Of a stretch of 64,000 nucleotides of DNA, positions 35,813 to 49,700 are shown piece after piece. The position numbers and the translations under genes were made by a program. The notes under the pieces were generated by a model, which was not told the origin of the DNA, made no database searches, and saw nothing but the letters and a program-made list of their open reading frames with translations. Origin of the DNA: Diphasiastrum complanatum. Taxonomy: Eukaryota; Streptophyta; Lycopodiopsida; Lycopodiales; Lycopodiaceae. The first letter of the stretch is position 1. Every line of letters begins with the position of its first letter. The stretch spans positions 68,599,955 to 68,663,954 of the forward strand of contig CM055097.1 of assembly GCA_029204225.1 (NCBI GenBank), written 5' to 3'.

Positions 35813-36185
35813 TTAGCATAGATTTTGAAAATACACCAAGTGATGTTCTATGCTTTGTAAACAAGTATTTCCAATTGCTTTGGTGAAGATATCAACCACA
35901 CATTCTTTTGAAGAGACATGTTGAAGCTCCACCTCCTTTGCCATGACTTGTTCCGTCACAAAATGATATGCCACTTCAATATGCGTGCTCCTTACATGAA
36001 AGATATGATTTCTTGCCAATCTTTGGGCCAAAAGGTTGTCGCAAAAGATGATTGGACTCTCTGAAAAATCCAGCAAGTGAAGTTCTCTCACCATTCTTTT
36101 GATCCATAGCATCTCCTGTGTGCATGATGTAAGTGCTTTGTACTCGACCTCACTAGTTGACAATGAGATTGTAGCATCTTTGGCA
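35813..36185 (-). pseudogene. Ty1/copia RNase H remnant
   Basis: ATISLSTSEVEYKALTSCTQ, MLWIKRMVRELHL and VSSKECVVDIFTKAIGN identify the RNase H end of copia pol. It stops abruptly near 36185, where unrelated plus-strand reading begins. Confidence 0.92.
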
Positions 36186-37240
36186 TTAGATGAAGATCTT
36201 GTTGATGATCATATTATTGATGTCACTAGTCACTACACACCTCATGATGTGGAGGTTATGAATCTTTCCATTTCTCATGTCACTCACTCCACCACACCTC
36301 ACATAGATCTTTCCATGGATTCTATTCATCCTACAATATCACCACACATAGATTTTATTCATTCCACGTCAACTCACATGGATTATTTTCATCTCACAAG
36401 ACCTCACACAAATTCTTCTATGGATTCTAATTATTCCACAATGTCACCACACATAGATTCTATTTATCTCATGACATCTCACATCGATTCTATCCATCCC
36501 ACGACACCTCACATCGATTCTATCCATCCCACATCACCTCACATACCTTGTGTAGATTATCGTCCTCTTCCTATATCATCTAGATCTACTCCATTAAAAA
36601 AAAGAACACGACTTGGATGCATTTTGACAAGATTTGAAAATGAACAACCAAACTTACGTATTGTTGACTTATCCAAGAATGTTTTAAATTCATTGACTGA
36701 GTCTCCTCTTCCTCCCTACCTAGAAGCATTGGTTAGGCCCTTTGATAGAAAGAAATATTCATGTTGGCCTGATAGAGTACCACTACCATTATGTGGAACA
36801 TCATTTTCATATTGGGGTCATATGTACATGATCAAGCCAAGTGAGCACTTTCCTAACGCGAGGTCGGTTTTATTTTCTTTGACTGGCATTGATGTCGCTT
36901 TGAATAGTGTTGTCACATTATTGCCTTATGCAGGACCTCAATACAATTGGGGTGGGTGATTGGCATGCTCTGTGTCGTCACTAATGAAGAATGCAGGGTT
37001 TGGCCACTTCGTTGCTTATATTGAACCTCCAAGCAAAATATAAATGGAGTGATACAAGTGTTACATCCTTATTTGGGTAAATATGATTGAGATTTTTTTT
37101 AAAGATTTTAGTAGATGTGTTGTTCAAGTCAAAAGTTTTAGTTGGCTAGACGATTTTATTTTATATTATGAAAATTCATTTGATTATGTACATGTTATTG
37201 TGCAAACTACTCCCAGAAGGAAACACTATGTTAGAGACAA
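36186..37240 (+). pseudogene. Unidentified ORF with His/Ser/Thr/Pro repeats
   Basis: An open frame of about 260 codons runs to 36959 and, past isolated stops at 36957 and about 37040, stays readable to about 37240. The first Met inside this sequence is at 36258; the frame also runs upstream through antisense copia sequence, which is incidental. The N-terminal half has degenerate 10-15-residue repeats (HIDSIHPTTP, HIDSIHPTSP, PHIDLSMDSIHP). The second half is less repetitive: PYLEALVRPFDRKKYSCWP, CGTSFSYWGHMYMIKPSEHF, MKNAGFGHFVAYIEPPSK. No family is recognised. It may belong to an undescribed mobile element or be a decayed gene. Confidence 0.4.
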
Positions 37241-37375
37241 GAGGTGAGGCATGAAAAATGTTGAGTGCAATGGGAATGGACTATACATTGTAATATTGCT
37301 TGTCCAAAAGATTGCATCTTATAAAGTAGGCCTTTGTGGTATTCAATCGTTTTGCCTATTTGGAATGCGAAATCT

Positions 37376-37396
37376 GCACACACACACACACACACA
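37376..37396. repeat. (AC)n microsatellite
   Basis: About ten AC units. Bases 37400-37890 show nothing else. Confidence 0.9.
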
Positions 37397-37894
37397 TAAT
37401 TTTAAAATCAAAAGTCCTATAAATATATTTGTTATGTCAATTAGCTTTTGTGTGGGAAGCCATGGATACACCTCATTGGAATACTCATCAAGTTAAGCAA
37501 TAGATTTAGTCTCAATTTTGGTCATTACGACCATAAGAAAACCACAATAAGTAAAAAAGAAGTTGTTCATGTTGTTTAAGCTAGATAAAGATACATCGCA
37601 TTCTTTAGGCGAGCTTTGGTACTACAAGCAAAAATAGATCTTTCAAAATGAAAATCCTCATAAATTTGCGATCTTCATTTCAGATGTTAGTTATTTCAGA
37701 ATCTTAAATGGACTAATTCTAAAACCTTGTTATAGTTGAATATTATCTAGCTTTTTCGTTTTTCAAATCTTTCATCACAACTTTGATTTTTATCTTGCCA
37801 TTTTCCACTTCGTTTTTGCAATTGGCTCTATGTACTTTGCTATCATGTTGTTTGTGGGATAAAATCTACACCAAACCATGAAAATTTTGCACAA

Positions 37895-38350
37895 ATGTAA
37901 GAATCAAGAAAACTAGGCAAAGATGGATGTAGCAAAAATTTACCAAAATAGGCAAAGTAAGGTATCATTATTCATCATTCACAAGATAGGGCTTGTTTCT
38001 AGAGCATGATCAAAGCTCTCATGTGAATTTAGGCACATGAATGACAAATACCTTCAAGAAAGCTTTCAAAGAAAAGCTTCAAGAACACTTAGAATTAAAA
38101 AAAATAGACAAATAAACAATAGCCTCTTAATTTAGCACAATCTCATCTATTTATAGTGGTCATTTGTGCCTCTACTATAAGTTTGGGACCTTATTTAGCT
38201 AAATTGGGCCTTACAACCATTATTAAAATTCCATTATTTCAAACCACTTTATTAACAATCCTATTTATTAAATCTAGTATAGATTAGCTCCATGGCTATA
38301 TTTAGCATTGCATTTAGTAGGCTCATGGGCTAATAACATGTAGCACATGA
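37895..38350 (-). mobile_element. LTR-like copy 2, inverted relative to 30.9 kb
   Basis: The reverse complement matches 30880-31380 block by block (TATAGCCATGGAGCTAA, AATAAGGTCCCAAACTTA, GACCACTATAAATAG). It differs by small indels and many substitutions, so the two copies are old. Confidence 0.6.
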
Positions 38351-38373
38351 TAGTATGGCTAGTTAATTTTTTG

Positions 38374-38721
38374 CTACAAATCAATTGGTTCAATATTGAC
38401 ACACCATTGAAGTAGACGAGTTAGTAGTATGCCATTTTGCTTACATGCAGATGGAGCATCGATGTTGGTTGGGCAAGTACATGGGTGAAAATTGCAAATG
38501 AGTGGGTTGCTATAGCTATCTACAGTAAGAGATGTCACATCAAAAATTAATTTTGTAGTCCATGGAGCTAAATATGTTCCTTTTTTAATGCATAAGCTAA
38601 AATGGATCGAATACGCATTCAACAACTTGCCTTCGATGTCTACAATTTGGACTATGGTTGAAAGATTTATTTTGAAAAATAGGAATTTCTCTTGATCGGT
38701 GGTGATTATAGGACACTTCAA
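38374..38721 (-). other. Unidentified 115-codon open frame
   Basis: The frame contains FLFFKINLSTIVQIVDIEGK and a Cys-rich stretch CNFHPCTCPTNIDAPSAC. It is longer than most chance frames in this AT-rich DNA, but no family, splice context or promoter supports it. Bases 38722-40290 hold no recognised gene. Confidence 0.2.
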
Positions 38722-40300
38722 AAAGAAGATTAGTCAATTTCAGTACCTAGTGGTAGGCCAAACACACATCAAATTTGAAATATAACAAGGGTATCCAAAA
38801 CAATATGCTTTTTTTGATGTATCATATTGGTGCCAGCCGCTCTGATCTAATGGCCTAAAAGTGTGTAATTTTAACCTATTATGGAATGGGCTGACAAATA
38901 GGCTACTACAAAATCTATCAAAATTTTGCTCTAGAATTCAGTTGTATGCGGGTAGCAGAGCAAGGCATAAATAAGACATCTGAATGACCAGACGTTGATG
39001 CCATCACATTGAATCTATGAATATGTGCAGGTAATCGCTTTTCTAGAGACTTGCATGTTCCATATTGGGGCATCAGGACAAGGACAACAAGTTGGAGGAA
39101 ACAAATGCTAGAGTTATGATTTGAAATGTTTTTCTACAAACAGTGAGTATTTATGTGCTTCCTCTTTCTTGTCCCTCTCATTCATAATTTTCTTCTCGGG
39201 CAGCTTGAAACTTGAGGCTACCTTAAGCAATGAAGCAAACAAATTATACTATACTACCTTTCAATGAATATGAATTGGATGCTCTCTGCAGGTTTTAAGT
39301 AAGTAATCGATTCCCAATCAGTTCATCCTCACTTAAAGGTATTTCTGAACTTGAATATCTGCTTTCTGAATTGCTTATTCGGAAGCCTTCTATAAGTATT
39401 TCCTTTTGTATGGACTTGTTTATGTAAGGGTAACACTGAGCTTTGCAACTTCCATTGAGGCGGCAAGAAAGTTTTTGGCATGTCTTCTACGTATGATGAT
39501 CTTTATCAACGTTTTGCTCTTGTACATGCATGATCTTTCGCAACTTCTCAGTTTTTACGCCGCAATATTGCATTTCTCTTTACTTACTACTTTGAACTTA
39601 TCAATGACCATCCGTTTCGTGTCTTTAGCCCTATCATTCACTCTTGGACCATCCATTTTTCTCCATATTTGTTCTAAGTTGTCTTTGTGGCACCTATGCT
39701 AAAGTTCAACGTCCCTAGATCTAACGTTTTCATATTTCACTTGCCGATCATTTTAAGCTTGACTTTGGGTTCTCTTTCAAGTTTTCATGAAAACCTCCAA
39801 TTACTCTTCTTCCACATTTTTCAGTTTTGCACTTTACTTAATTTTCAAAGTTTCTCTTTATGTGTATTATGAAAGGAGCTAGACATATGACATTCTACTC
39901 GGTGAGAAATTGGGGGCTAAGGTTGTATAACTCCTTTGGGCATGACCGTCACATCTTGGAGGCATGCAGCAGTTTCAGCCTGGCGTGCCCCCAACCACAC
40001 GTTTTTATTATTTTTGAGAATTTGTGGTTGCCACATGCCAAAAACATAATCCCATAAGCAAGCAACACTCGTGCTGAGTGTTTGATATAGGCGAAAGCTA
40101 GAAACCCTCTTTTGTACATGTTGGTGCCGGAGAAAATGGCGTCATCGATACTCGTGGACGGCGCTAGTGCCCGTGGATGTGCGAGAAAATGGTCCATGCT
40201 CACAAAAATGTTATCGGTGCTCACGAGAGAATTAAATTCACGATGCCCCACATTGGTGCCCACAAAAATGGCATCGACGGTGCACGATTCTATTGTGTCG

Positions 40301-40341
40301 GGCCCATCCTTACAAGCCCTAAAGCATGCCTCTAAGGCCCA
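40301..40341 (+). promoter_or_regulatory. Site II-type elements upstream of the main gene
   Basis: GGCCCA occurs at 40301-40306 and 40336-40341 (TGGGCC on the other strand), with AGCCCTAAA between them, close to a telo-box. In plants this pairing is common in promoters of ribosomal and mitochondrial-biogenesis genes. A purine-rich leader (about 40450-40504) follows. Confidence 0.5.
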
Positions 40342-40504
40342 AGGGGGGGGTTTGGCCCCTTGGCCCCTTCATAAAAATGCATGGAGGCTCCATGGGGCCT
40401 TTTTTCTCATTGGGGAGGGTTTCTCGATCGATCGATCATCCATCATTCTATGACAGAAAAGAGAAAGAGAAGAAGAGAAAGAGGAAAGGAAAGGCAAAGG
40501 AGAG

Positions 40505-43500
40505 ATGAGGGGGGTAGTGGAGCGTCGTGCCCTAACAGCGATGCTCGTTCGAGCTCGCATATCTTCCCTTCCTCACCATCGCCAGAGCCATGCCTTCTCC
40601 AGCAGCAGCAGTAGCCCTGGAGGCATTGGCGGAGGCAGAGGCAGAGGCAGAGGCCGCGGAGCTCCACCAGCTCCACCTCCTAGTGGCATTGGCCATGGCA
40701 CTGTCATTCGCGAAAGAACTGCTGCTGCTCCTGCTCCTTCTCCTCAGTTTGGTGGCCTAGGGCGAGGTGTGGGAGGCGTTAAAGCTGCGGCTGATCCAAG
40801 TAGGGTGGCGCCAAAAGCAAGTGAAGGATTCGAAGGTGTGAATAGCAAGAATGTGGATAGATTTGATTCTTATTATTCGCAGCAGCAGCAGCAGCAGCAA
40901 TCTTATTCCAACAATTATGGTCGAAATGAGAGCAATGCCGCATTTGGAAGGCCTTCTGGTTTGGAAGATCCACCTTCGGCAAACAGAGGTTTTTCGGATG
41001 GACCTGAAGGTGAGTTTCTAGTCTATGGAAGACAGCATCAAAATCTGCGGAATCCTTCTGTTGATCCGCAGATATCTAATGAAGGATACTATGGTAGGCC
41101 GTATCAGAATGAACGAAGTGCATTTGTTGATCCAAGGACTACAAATGAAGGATATTATGGTAGGCAATATGAAAATGAACCTATTCGGTCTGTTGATCCG
41201 AGGATAGTAAACCAAAGGCAGTACGAGTATGAACGATATTCGTCTGCTGATCCAAGATTAGCAAATGAAGGATATTCTGAAAGGCAATATCAGAATGAAC
41301 GATATCCGCCTGTTGATCCACGAATATCAAGCGAAGCGTATTATAGTAGGCAATATCAGAATGAACGATATCCGCCCGTTGATCCACGAACGTCAAGAGA
41401 AGAGTATTATAGTAGGCAGTATCAGAACGACCGATACTCATCCGCCGATCCACGCACAGCAAGCGAAGAATATCATAGAAGGCCGTATCAGAATGGACGA
41501 TATCCTCTTGTTGATCCACGAATACCAAAGGAAGATTATTATGGAAGGCCTTATCAGAATGAACGATATCCCGCTGTTGATCCAAGAACAACAAACGAAG
41601 GGTATTATGGTAGGCAATATGAGAGCGGTCCGCCTCTACCTTTTGATGTAAGACAAGCAAATGAACGGTTTTACGATAGGGGATATCAGAGCGCATGGAA
41701 TCCATCTGCTGATCCACGAAGAGCAAATGAAGGATATGCATCTTCTAGGCACGATAATCTCTCTTATGAACAGTCTGGATATATTCCAAGTCGCAGATTG
41801 GGAGGATCTGTACCCCCTGGCGTGGAAAGAGAACAAAATGTGAGGGTACCAGAGCCTTCCGGCCAATCGCCTGGGGTTTACAGGCAGCCGGGTTCTGTAG
41901 ACGCAGTCCAGAGTCAATGGTATGGCAGAGACAGTGGACGCCCTGTTGGATCAACGGAGGCATTTAGAGAAGAAACTTTCAACAGAAGCGAGCAGGACTT
42001 TGCAATGCGTAGGCCCCCAATTGAACCAGCAGATCCAAGTCAGTACTACAATGCTGGCCCTCCCTACAGTCGTCGGGTAAATGAGGATTCAAAAAGCGCA
42101 GAGTATGCAAGAGATGAGACCATTAGAATGAGAGATATGAGAAGCAGATCTGAAGCAGGAAATTTGGGGCCAGCACCACCTCAATTTACCACTAGGGATC
42201 ATTATCTTGCATCCGGGAGAGATGCACATGGCCTCCCAGACGAAAGAGCTTCTTTTGTGGGAATGGGAAGGGGACAGGGCCCCGTGGCTGGACCAGCAGG
42301 TTTGCACGCTAGGGTTTCTGGTCCAACATCACAAAACCTCTCTCAGCAAAGCTTCCCTCCACATCTTGGATCAGGACGAGGTCCAGCCGGGAGATTTCCA
42401 CGGGAAGACGATATTGGCAACATGGCTCAGCCTGGCATGGGGCAAATGACTGGTAGGTTCAAAGATACGCAAGTGGATCCAAATTCTCATAATCCAAACT
42501 ACTATGCTCAAACAGATAGACACCCTCCGTTCCAACCTTGCACTTACGATGCTGAACAACTGTATTCCTACAATACGTCTGAAGCAGAAGTTAGGCAAGG
42601 TGAAAATTCGGGTACAAGTGTCAGAATTTTGCCTACCCGGGAACGAGAGCAGGCGGCTGAACGCTATGACAGGCGATCAATACAAGAGGAGGCAAAACAG
42701 CGTGAGTGGTCTGGCAGAGCTATCTCGCCACAATCCGGATCTTCAGTGCGTGGTGCTAGAACAAGCGAATATCTGAAAGCCGAGGAATTCAGTCGCAAAG
42801 AGCGAGATCCTGGAAATATTCAAGCACCAAGGCATGCAGATGCACATCAAGCTCAAACTTTTGGCAGAGACAGCTCCTGGACAGAGGAAGGTTCACAACT
42901 TCCCGCTGATTCATCTGTAACTGCTGTAAAAGATAAAGCCCATGCCAGAGAGCAAGATAGGAGAGTCAGTCAAATTGGTAGTGAACCAGCAAAATATGTC
43001 TCTTCCAAACCCTCGGAGCGTTCATCCAGCTTTAAAAGTGCTGAAACAGGTGTTCAGGTGAAGGTTAGCAGTGAACCAGCACGTTATGTGTCGCCTATCT
43101 CTCAGCCATTGAAGCATTTACCCAGCATTAATAAAGATAGTGTACGTTTTGAGCCTAGCGTCAGTGCTGAAGGAGCAAGTGGTAACGTGGCTTCGACCAC
43201 ACTCAGCCTGAAACCATCCAAGCCTGGACCTGGGATACTGGAAGTTGGAGCCAATGACTCAGGGGCTATCCTTGATACGACTTCCAAATTGCCTTCTTCT
43301 CACTTTCATCCAAAACCAGCAGAATTCTTATATCCTGCTTCTACAACTAGCATGGAAAGAGCAGTAGTTGAGTCTGAGTTTCGTGTTGCAACCCAAAAGA
43401 CGGAGTCAACTATTCTTCAATCTACCTCTGATCCAGAAGGCACAGACCCTGTACAAGATATTCACACACCTTTAGAAACTACAGGTCTGGCTGAACAAAG

Positions 43501-44173
43501 AAGTCCAGCTGAAACTGAATTTCGGTCTTCTGAGGCAGTAAAGCCAGATTTGTATCCACATCACTTAGAATTGCAAGGTCTCATTAGCAAACCTGGTTTT
43601 GGACGTGGTAAGCCAGTTGAGAAGGCTCGTTTCCAAGATCGATCAACTTGGAAGTTAGGAGACATGCCTTCGGATGTAGGTAAATCATCCAGGTCAGATA
43701 CACATGTTGTCAACCTTTCTAGTCCGGATGGTGCTTTAGCTGGCATGGGCCGAGGGAAGCCACCCTCACCTGCTCAGCCAACTACTTCACAGCAAGAACC
43801 AAAGCAGCCACATCATCTGCAACTTAGCAGAGAAGAAGCAGCACAACGAGCTCTATCAATTCTGGAGGAAGGCATTGAGAAAACCCTAAGTGAGGAGCAA
43901 CGCGAGAGGAGGAGAAAGAAGTTTAGCAGACCTGAATTCAGTGGGCAGTCCCTAAAGGCGCCGGCTGCAACATCTACTGAACATTTGCCCGTCTCTAAGA
44001 AATCCAAAGAGGGAAGGTTGCGACCAGAGCGCCAAAGAGAAAAAGCAGTCAGAACTGCCGAGGAAGAGGATGAATCTGTAGAGGAAGAGTTGACTCCTGA
44101 GCAGCAAGAAGTTATCAATGTGATCCACAACACCGAGGACATTATCAAAAGCTCTCTACACGGTCGCTTCTTG
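40505..44173 (+). CDS. Exon 1 of the main gene
   Basis: It holds 1,223 codons from the ATG after a GA-rich leader to the donor in TTCTTG/GTGAGG. It carries the presequence, RG-rich patch, Gln run, the ten repeats and the disordered middle. The frame remains open for 64 codons past the donor, but those residues are hydrophobic and unlike the rest, so they are read as intron. Confidence 0.85.
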
Positions 44174-46636
44174 GTGAGGATTGCTTTTTTTCATATGTCA
44201 TGCATCTTTCTTTTGATGAATCAAAATGTTTTGGTGGTCAGTATACTCCCTATTCCAGATTTTTTCTTATGGAGATTCTCTTGTCGTGTTAAAGTATCCA
44301 ACCTATGTTATGCCATTTCACCAAGTCGACTGTTATTTTTAGCAAGGTCTTTTACTAAATCTTAAGGAGTTTGGAAATTTAGCTCATTGTATACCTTCAG
44401 ATTCTATTCAAAATTGTAAAAAGGAGCACTCTTGCAATTTTTGACTTCTAGAGGATCACTAGAAGTAAAGGGTTACCGTCACATTGCTGTACCTCGAAGA
44501 AAGCAGCGTGGAAACTTTATGGAGAAGGGAATGTGTGTTGCTAAAACTTGAATTCTGACTGGAAATTTGCTTTGTAGCTTTGATTATAAATCTTCACCTT
44601 GATTGAACTAGTTGATCCATCTAGGAGAACTGACAAGCTTCTTTGCTGCTTCAGGTTGATTTTGAGCCAGAATATGCAATGGAGGAATTTGGTAGAAACC
44701 CTGATATTGAAGAAAAGCCCTTTCCATCTTTGGAAGAAACGTTGGAGCAGGCAAAACACCTACTCATGCCATTGGAGGGCCTTACTGAAGAGAAAGATTG
44801 GCAGGTATACTCACCACAAAATGTGAAGAGAAAAGTAGGTGTTCTAGCTTAGATTTTACCATTTCGGCTGATTGTATACTATTCTATCGATTTTCGCATC
44901 TTGTCGTCCATGGGAAGTGCAAGTCAAACATGATTTTGTTTGTAAAGAAAGTCCTCATTGTTTGATTTTTTTTTTGCTTGTTTTTTTCATTCTTAGATTG
45001 GAGCATTAGTCTGTCTGGTTATCCAGTATGTCTACTTATTTCTTAGATAGCATGCTTGATGGACTTGACTTTTGGGTTTTTGTGGATTAATTTTAGGTCA
45101 CTTTCCAAGGGTCAGAAGATTTGTTGTATGAAGGCACAGAAGATTTGTTGTATGCAACTCTGGATACTGTCAATGTTCGAAGGGCACCTGCCCATGAGGG
45201 TTCATGTAGCTGATGATGTTCTTGATATATGTGTGCTTCCATGTTACTTGCATTGCTTTTTTAAGTAGATTGGCCATATGACATCCTCACTTAATTTTTG
45301 TTTCCAACGTTGTCATTGACCCCATTTTATTTATTTCTTGGCTTCACTTTCAGATTTTATTTTTTGCAGAGCTTGGTTCATTTCTCAGTGTGAAACTCCT
45401 AAATCAGAGAGTGAAATTGAAGTTAATATTTTTATCTAGAGAATTTTGTTGTGCTGTCTCATGTATTTTTTGGATCTCCTGCAAAATGCAGACAAAGACT
45501 GTTAGCGGTAACTTATTTTTCCATAAAATTGGCAGAATACCAATGGCATCTCTTGACAGCATGTAGTCTGCTTGAGTGCATGGTGGTGTTGATGAGCTAA
45601 GGATTTGTAGGTGAACTTGATAAAGGTGGAGAGTGTTTGTTTGCTACATTTGGGAATCATTATAGTCTTAAGCATCAATGTCTACACATAGATCAGTAGG
45701 ATTGGTAAGAGGTATTAACTGGTGAAAGTGGTGTCCAGGATGCTGTTCAGAAAGTAGTATCAAATGCTTCTCATTTAGAAAAGCTGGTGGAGGCATACTC
45801 GGGTCCAGCTCGAGTGACGGCCCGACAACAAAATATTGAATTGGAATCTATTGCAGAAAGTCTTCCAGCTTACATTGCTCCTGAGATGAAGGCTTTTACT
45901 GAACGTGCCCTTATCACACTACAGGTTTACTGATATAACTCCTTGCAGACATTTGCATTTGCAGCACCAAATTTGTAATTGGTTATTTGTTTTCAACCTC
46001 AATTTAGATGCTACGTCAAGTAGATATAATCTAAGCTAATCTTAATATAGAGGTTGGAACCTCTGATATTAAAGCATCCAGTTTTTAAGTTTGGAATAGA
46101 GATGGCATACCTCTTAAGAGCTTCACACTTACCTGTACAAGGAGACCTTGACTCACTGATGCTGCCTTTGTTTGGACGGGCAGTTCAGCGTAGATTTCGA
46201 GGTAAGCTGGAAAGGCATGCTATACATGAAATTGCAGGAGGCAAGGTGGAAAACTTACTTTTGTTGGTGGTAGGTCTCAAATAGATAAGTTCGCAAACTA
46301 TAGGTATCAGGAGGGCAGATTCGTCTTGTAGATCGAGGATGGCATGGAAAGAGAAAGAAGAAAGAAATAAAGCCGAGGTACCCAAAGATATTCAAGACCA
46401 AAACATTACATTACATTTAACTTGTAAATGTCTCCAAGGAAAACACTGTAGCATCTAGAATGAAAGTTACAAAGATGATCATACTTGAATGAAGAACTAT
46501 AAGACGACTGACAAGAAGAGTTTCCATGGACCAATATGGGAACAAACAACCAATCTAACTAAATGATAGCCATCATGTTACATCATGAGATGAATGTTTG
46601 AAGAAGTCTATGATCGTGGATGTGTGTGTGTGTGCG

Positions 46637-46705
<69 letters not shown>

Positions 46706-49700
46706 TTTTATTAATGTCTTTTCCATGCCAATAGACATATAAGACGAAAAAAGTACATGTTAAGTGTGTGGTATAGTGGGAGCATATGAAACGTCTTGTA
46801 ACAAAAATGAAATGAAATGCTAATGTACTATACTCTGAACATAAAGTAGGTCTAAAAAGTCTAATGATACCAAAAAGATAATGGTATAACTCCGTGTCGT
46901 CAAGTACTGCTGCTATGAAAGAAAGATGTGATGGGGATAACGCTTGGAGGTGGTCTCGATAGATGCTGCTTTATGCGTGTTTCTTAAGTACCAATAGTTA
47001 CATAAGACGAAAAGAGGTACATTCAAGTGTGTAGTATAATCATATAGGAGTGTAAATACGCATCCTAATATCAATAAAAATGCATATAAATCAAGTTTAT
47101 CAGCCGGTTCGAATCGGGCTGATTCATCCGGTTCAAACCGATTCGAAGTAGCCAGGCTGGTTCTCCTGCTGAAGAATGATGTAATATGAACTGTTGGTGG
47201 TATCACTGGAAATATAATTAATGGTGTTTGGTGTCGTCGCTGTGTAATACGCACTGTCCTTGGTCCCTATGTTGATCCTGAGCAGGGATGTCTGCATCAT
47301 CATTTGACTCCGAGTCTACTCAAGTTCGTCTCCTAGAGAAGAAAGAGGTGTTTTGGATAGTAGAAGCATCTCTCATATCATAAGAGCAAGAGATCATGGA
47401 TTTATGTATGCAAGCGCAAGGTGAGCGCGAGGTGACTCATGGGTCTTTGAAGGAGCAATGGTACCTTTCTATGATCTCATAGTATATAGGACATTTGAAA
47501 ATGGAGTGCTCCTTAGTCTCTACCTTGCGAAGAGTACACAACTAACATATTTTGTGTTCTTGTGGAATGCCTTGGAAGCCACCAGTCTCCACCTCAAGTT
47601 GATGGGAAGAAACTTGGAGCTGGCCCAAATTGAATCTGAGACAGTGTGGGAAGTCTTGAATTCAAATATTGTGGCCGGACTGGGAACGCAACTGTATCCA
47701 ACTCCAAGAAATGAGTCGAATAGAGGTTAGGTTTTGATCTCGGCTGGCCCTGCCATGCTGTAAATGGATTGTTTGATAAACTAGTGAGACATGTGGGAAG
47801 GCATGAGATGGGGATACCAAATGTGTTCAGTAGATAGGAGGTCTAGGAGTAACATGAAAGTTGATACCGTTGACTATGGAGCTACTATGAAGAGGTAAGC
47901 ACCATGCGTAAATATCTTGGTATGTCATCTAGAAACTCGGAAACCTTTTGTTTATATACAATCAATTGGAAAATGGCGTCAACCTGGAGTGATGAGACTA
48001 CAAACTCTGCTAAAATGATCTAGTGTGTGGTATTGATGGCTTGGCAATGTCGGTGTTGAAAGTTGACGTTCACGGTTGCCCTTCGTGCTTTATTTCCATG
48101 ACGTCTTTCACAATGTTCTTGACCGTTGTGTGATGTCCTTAAATAAAACTTGCCCTTCAGATTTCATTTTGCAAAGATAGGACTGTCATGCAAATTTCAT
48201 TTTTAAAATCTTAATTTTGAATTCCAAGTAAAAAATGTATAAGAGTGTCCTATTTACATTTATCATGTAGATTTCAAACAAACCATTCACTAAACAAGAT
48301 TGGAGGTTTCTAGGCTGAATCTAGATGGATTCTGTCCACTAACCCTACAAGTTCTTTGAGCTTGCATGAAGCCCAGACCACAACTTGAAGACTAAATTAT
48401 GAACTTTGAAACTTGAAAAGTTAGATAATTCTAAGTTGGAAGCTAACAACCTAGCCCATTGTTCAAACTTCAAACTTTGGCCCAAGCTTTTTGATGGCCT
48501 AGCTAAAGTGCAAAGAATTTGAAGTTTGAAATTTGTGAATCTCAATAATAGTATTAAGTTATAAATATTAAAACTGCAAAGAGTCAACTTTCAAATTTCA
48601 AAAATGTGTCATGTACTTATTACAACTTATACAAGCACCATAACTCATGACACAATAAGTCTGAGGCTGTGCATGCAAGTTTGTAGCCCCTTTGGATTGT
48701 AGGATTTGGGTAATAGGAGAGGATATCTTTTAGCAAAATTGTGAAGATCTCTCTAGAAATCCACCAAGGTCACCCAAATTGATCGTCATTAAAGGACAAA
48801 AAGACAAGTTGTGCAGCCTGTGAAAAGCACCATATGGCCTCAAGCAAGCACCATGAGCATGGTATGGACATATTAATAGTTATTTTCTTTCCAACAATTC
48901 TGTGAGTACTTTTGACCTAATATTCAGGTCTCTACAATTGGGAATAGTGTCGCTTTGGTAGTGTTATACATTGATGATATCATTATCACTAGAAGTAATC
49001 AAGATCTTGTTGAAACGATCAAAGCCGGTTTTGAAGTGGCAGATTCAGATCTCGTGCATTACTATCTATATAGGGGTAGAAGTATGGCAATCAGAAAGTA
49101 AGTATGTACGTAAATCCTTGAAGAGATTTTGTATTGTTTGAAGTCTAGCTATAGCTATCAACCTTGTGCTAAACATGGGAGTAGTAAATAGTACCCCCAA
49201 ATGATATCACCTCCAAAGGCTGGCCATCACATGTAAGCTCATGTCTTTGCATGGAAGCCATAGAAGTATTGAAGACCATGATCTTGGTCTTCTTAAACCC
49301 ATCTAGTGCAGAAGGAATGGTGCTTCACCTCAATAGTTCTCCAAATATGCTTTGAGATACTTGTGTCACTCTTGAAACACCCCAGACTTACCATGACTAC
49401 TAATACTATGTTTGTGGAAAAGTCTAAGTCTCTTCTCTGTATAAGCAAGAATCGTGGAACTAAGTCAAACGCTTTCTTGAAGTTGATGAAGCAACAATAA
49501 ACTCTTCCACGCCTATGTATCACCTCTTCAATGATAGCCTTGAAAGTGAAGAAATGATATGTGGTAGAGTAATGAGCCTGAAACTTGCTTGGCCCATCAC
49601 ATACAATCTCCTTGTCTTTACCTCAATGTTCATAGCTGATTGTCCGATGGTGCCATACAGCTTTGCAGTAACATGTCCAATCGTGATGTTTTTGTATTTT

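Noticed and set aside
41181-41741. 186-codon antisense open frame across the main gene's repeats
   Set aside because: The 66-bp periodicity of the sense coding sequence keeps the antisense frame open as well. There is no start context, splice support or sensible composition.
44174-44365. Read-through of exon 1 to the stop at 44365
   Set aside because: The 64 extra residues are hydrophobic and unlike the preceding acidic helix, while a good donor and an in-phase next exon with matching character exist.
46054-46284. Extra exon in intron 3
   Set aside because: Exons 3 and 4 already join in phase. The segment lacks a paired acceptor and donor and has no similarity to the rest of the protein.
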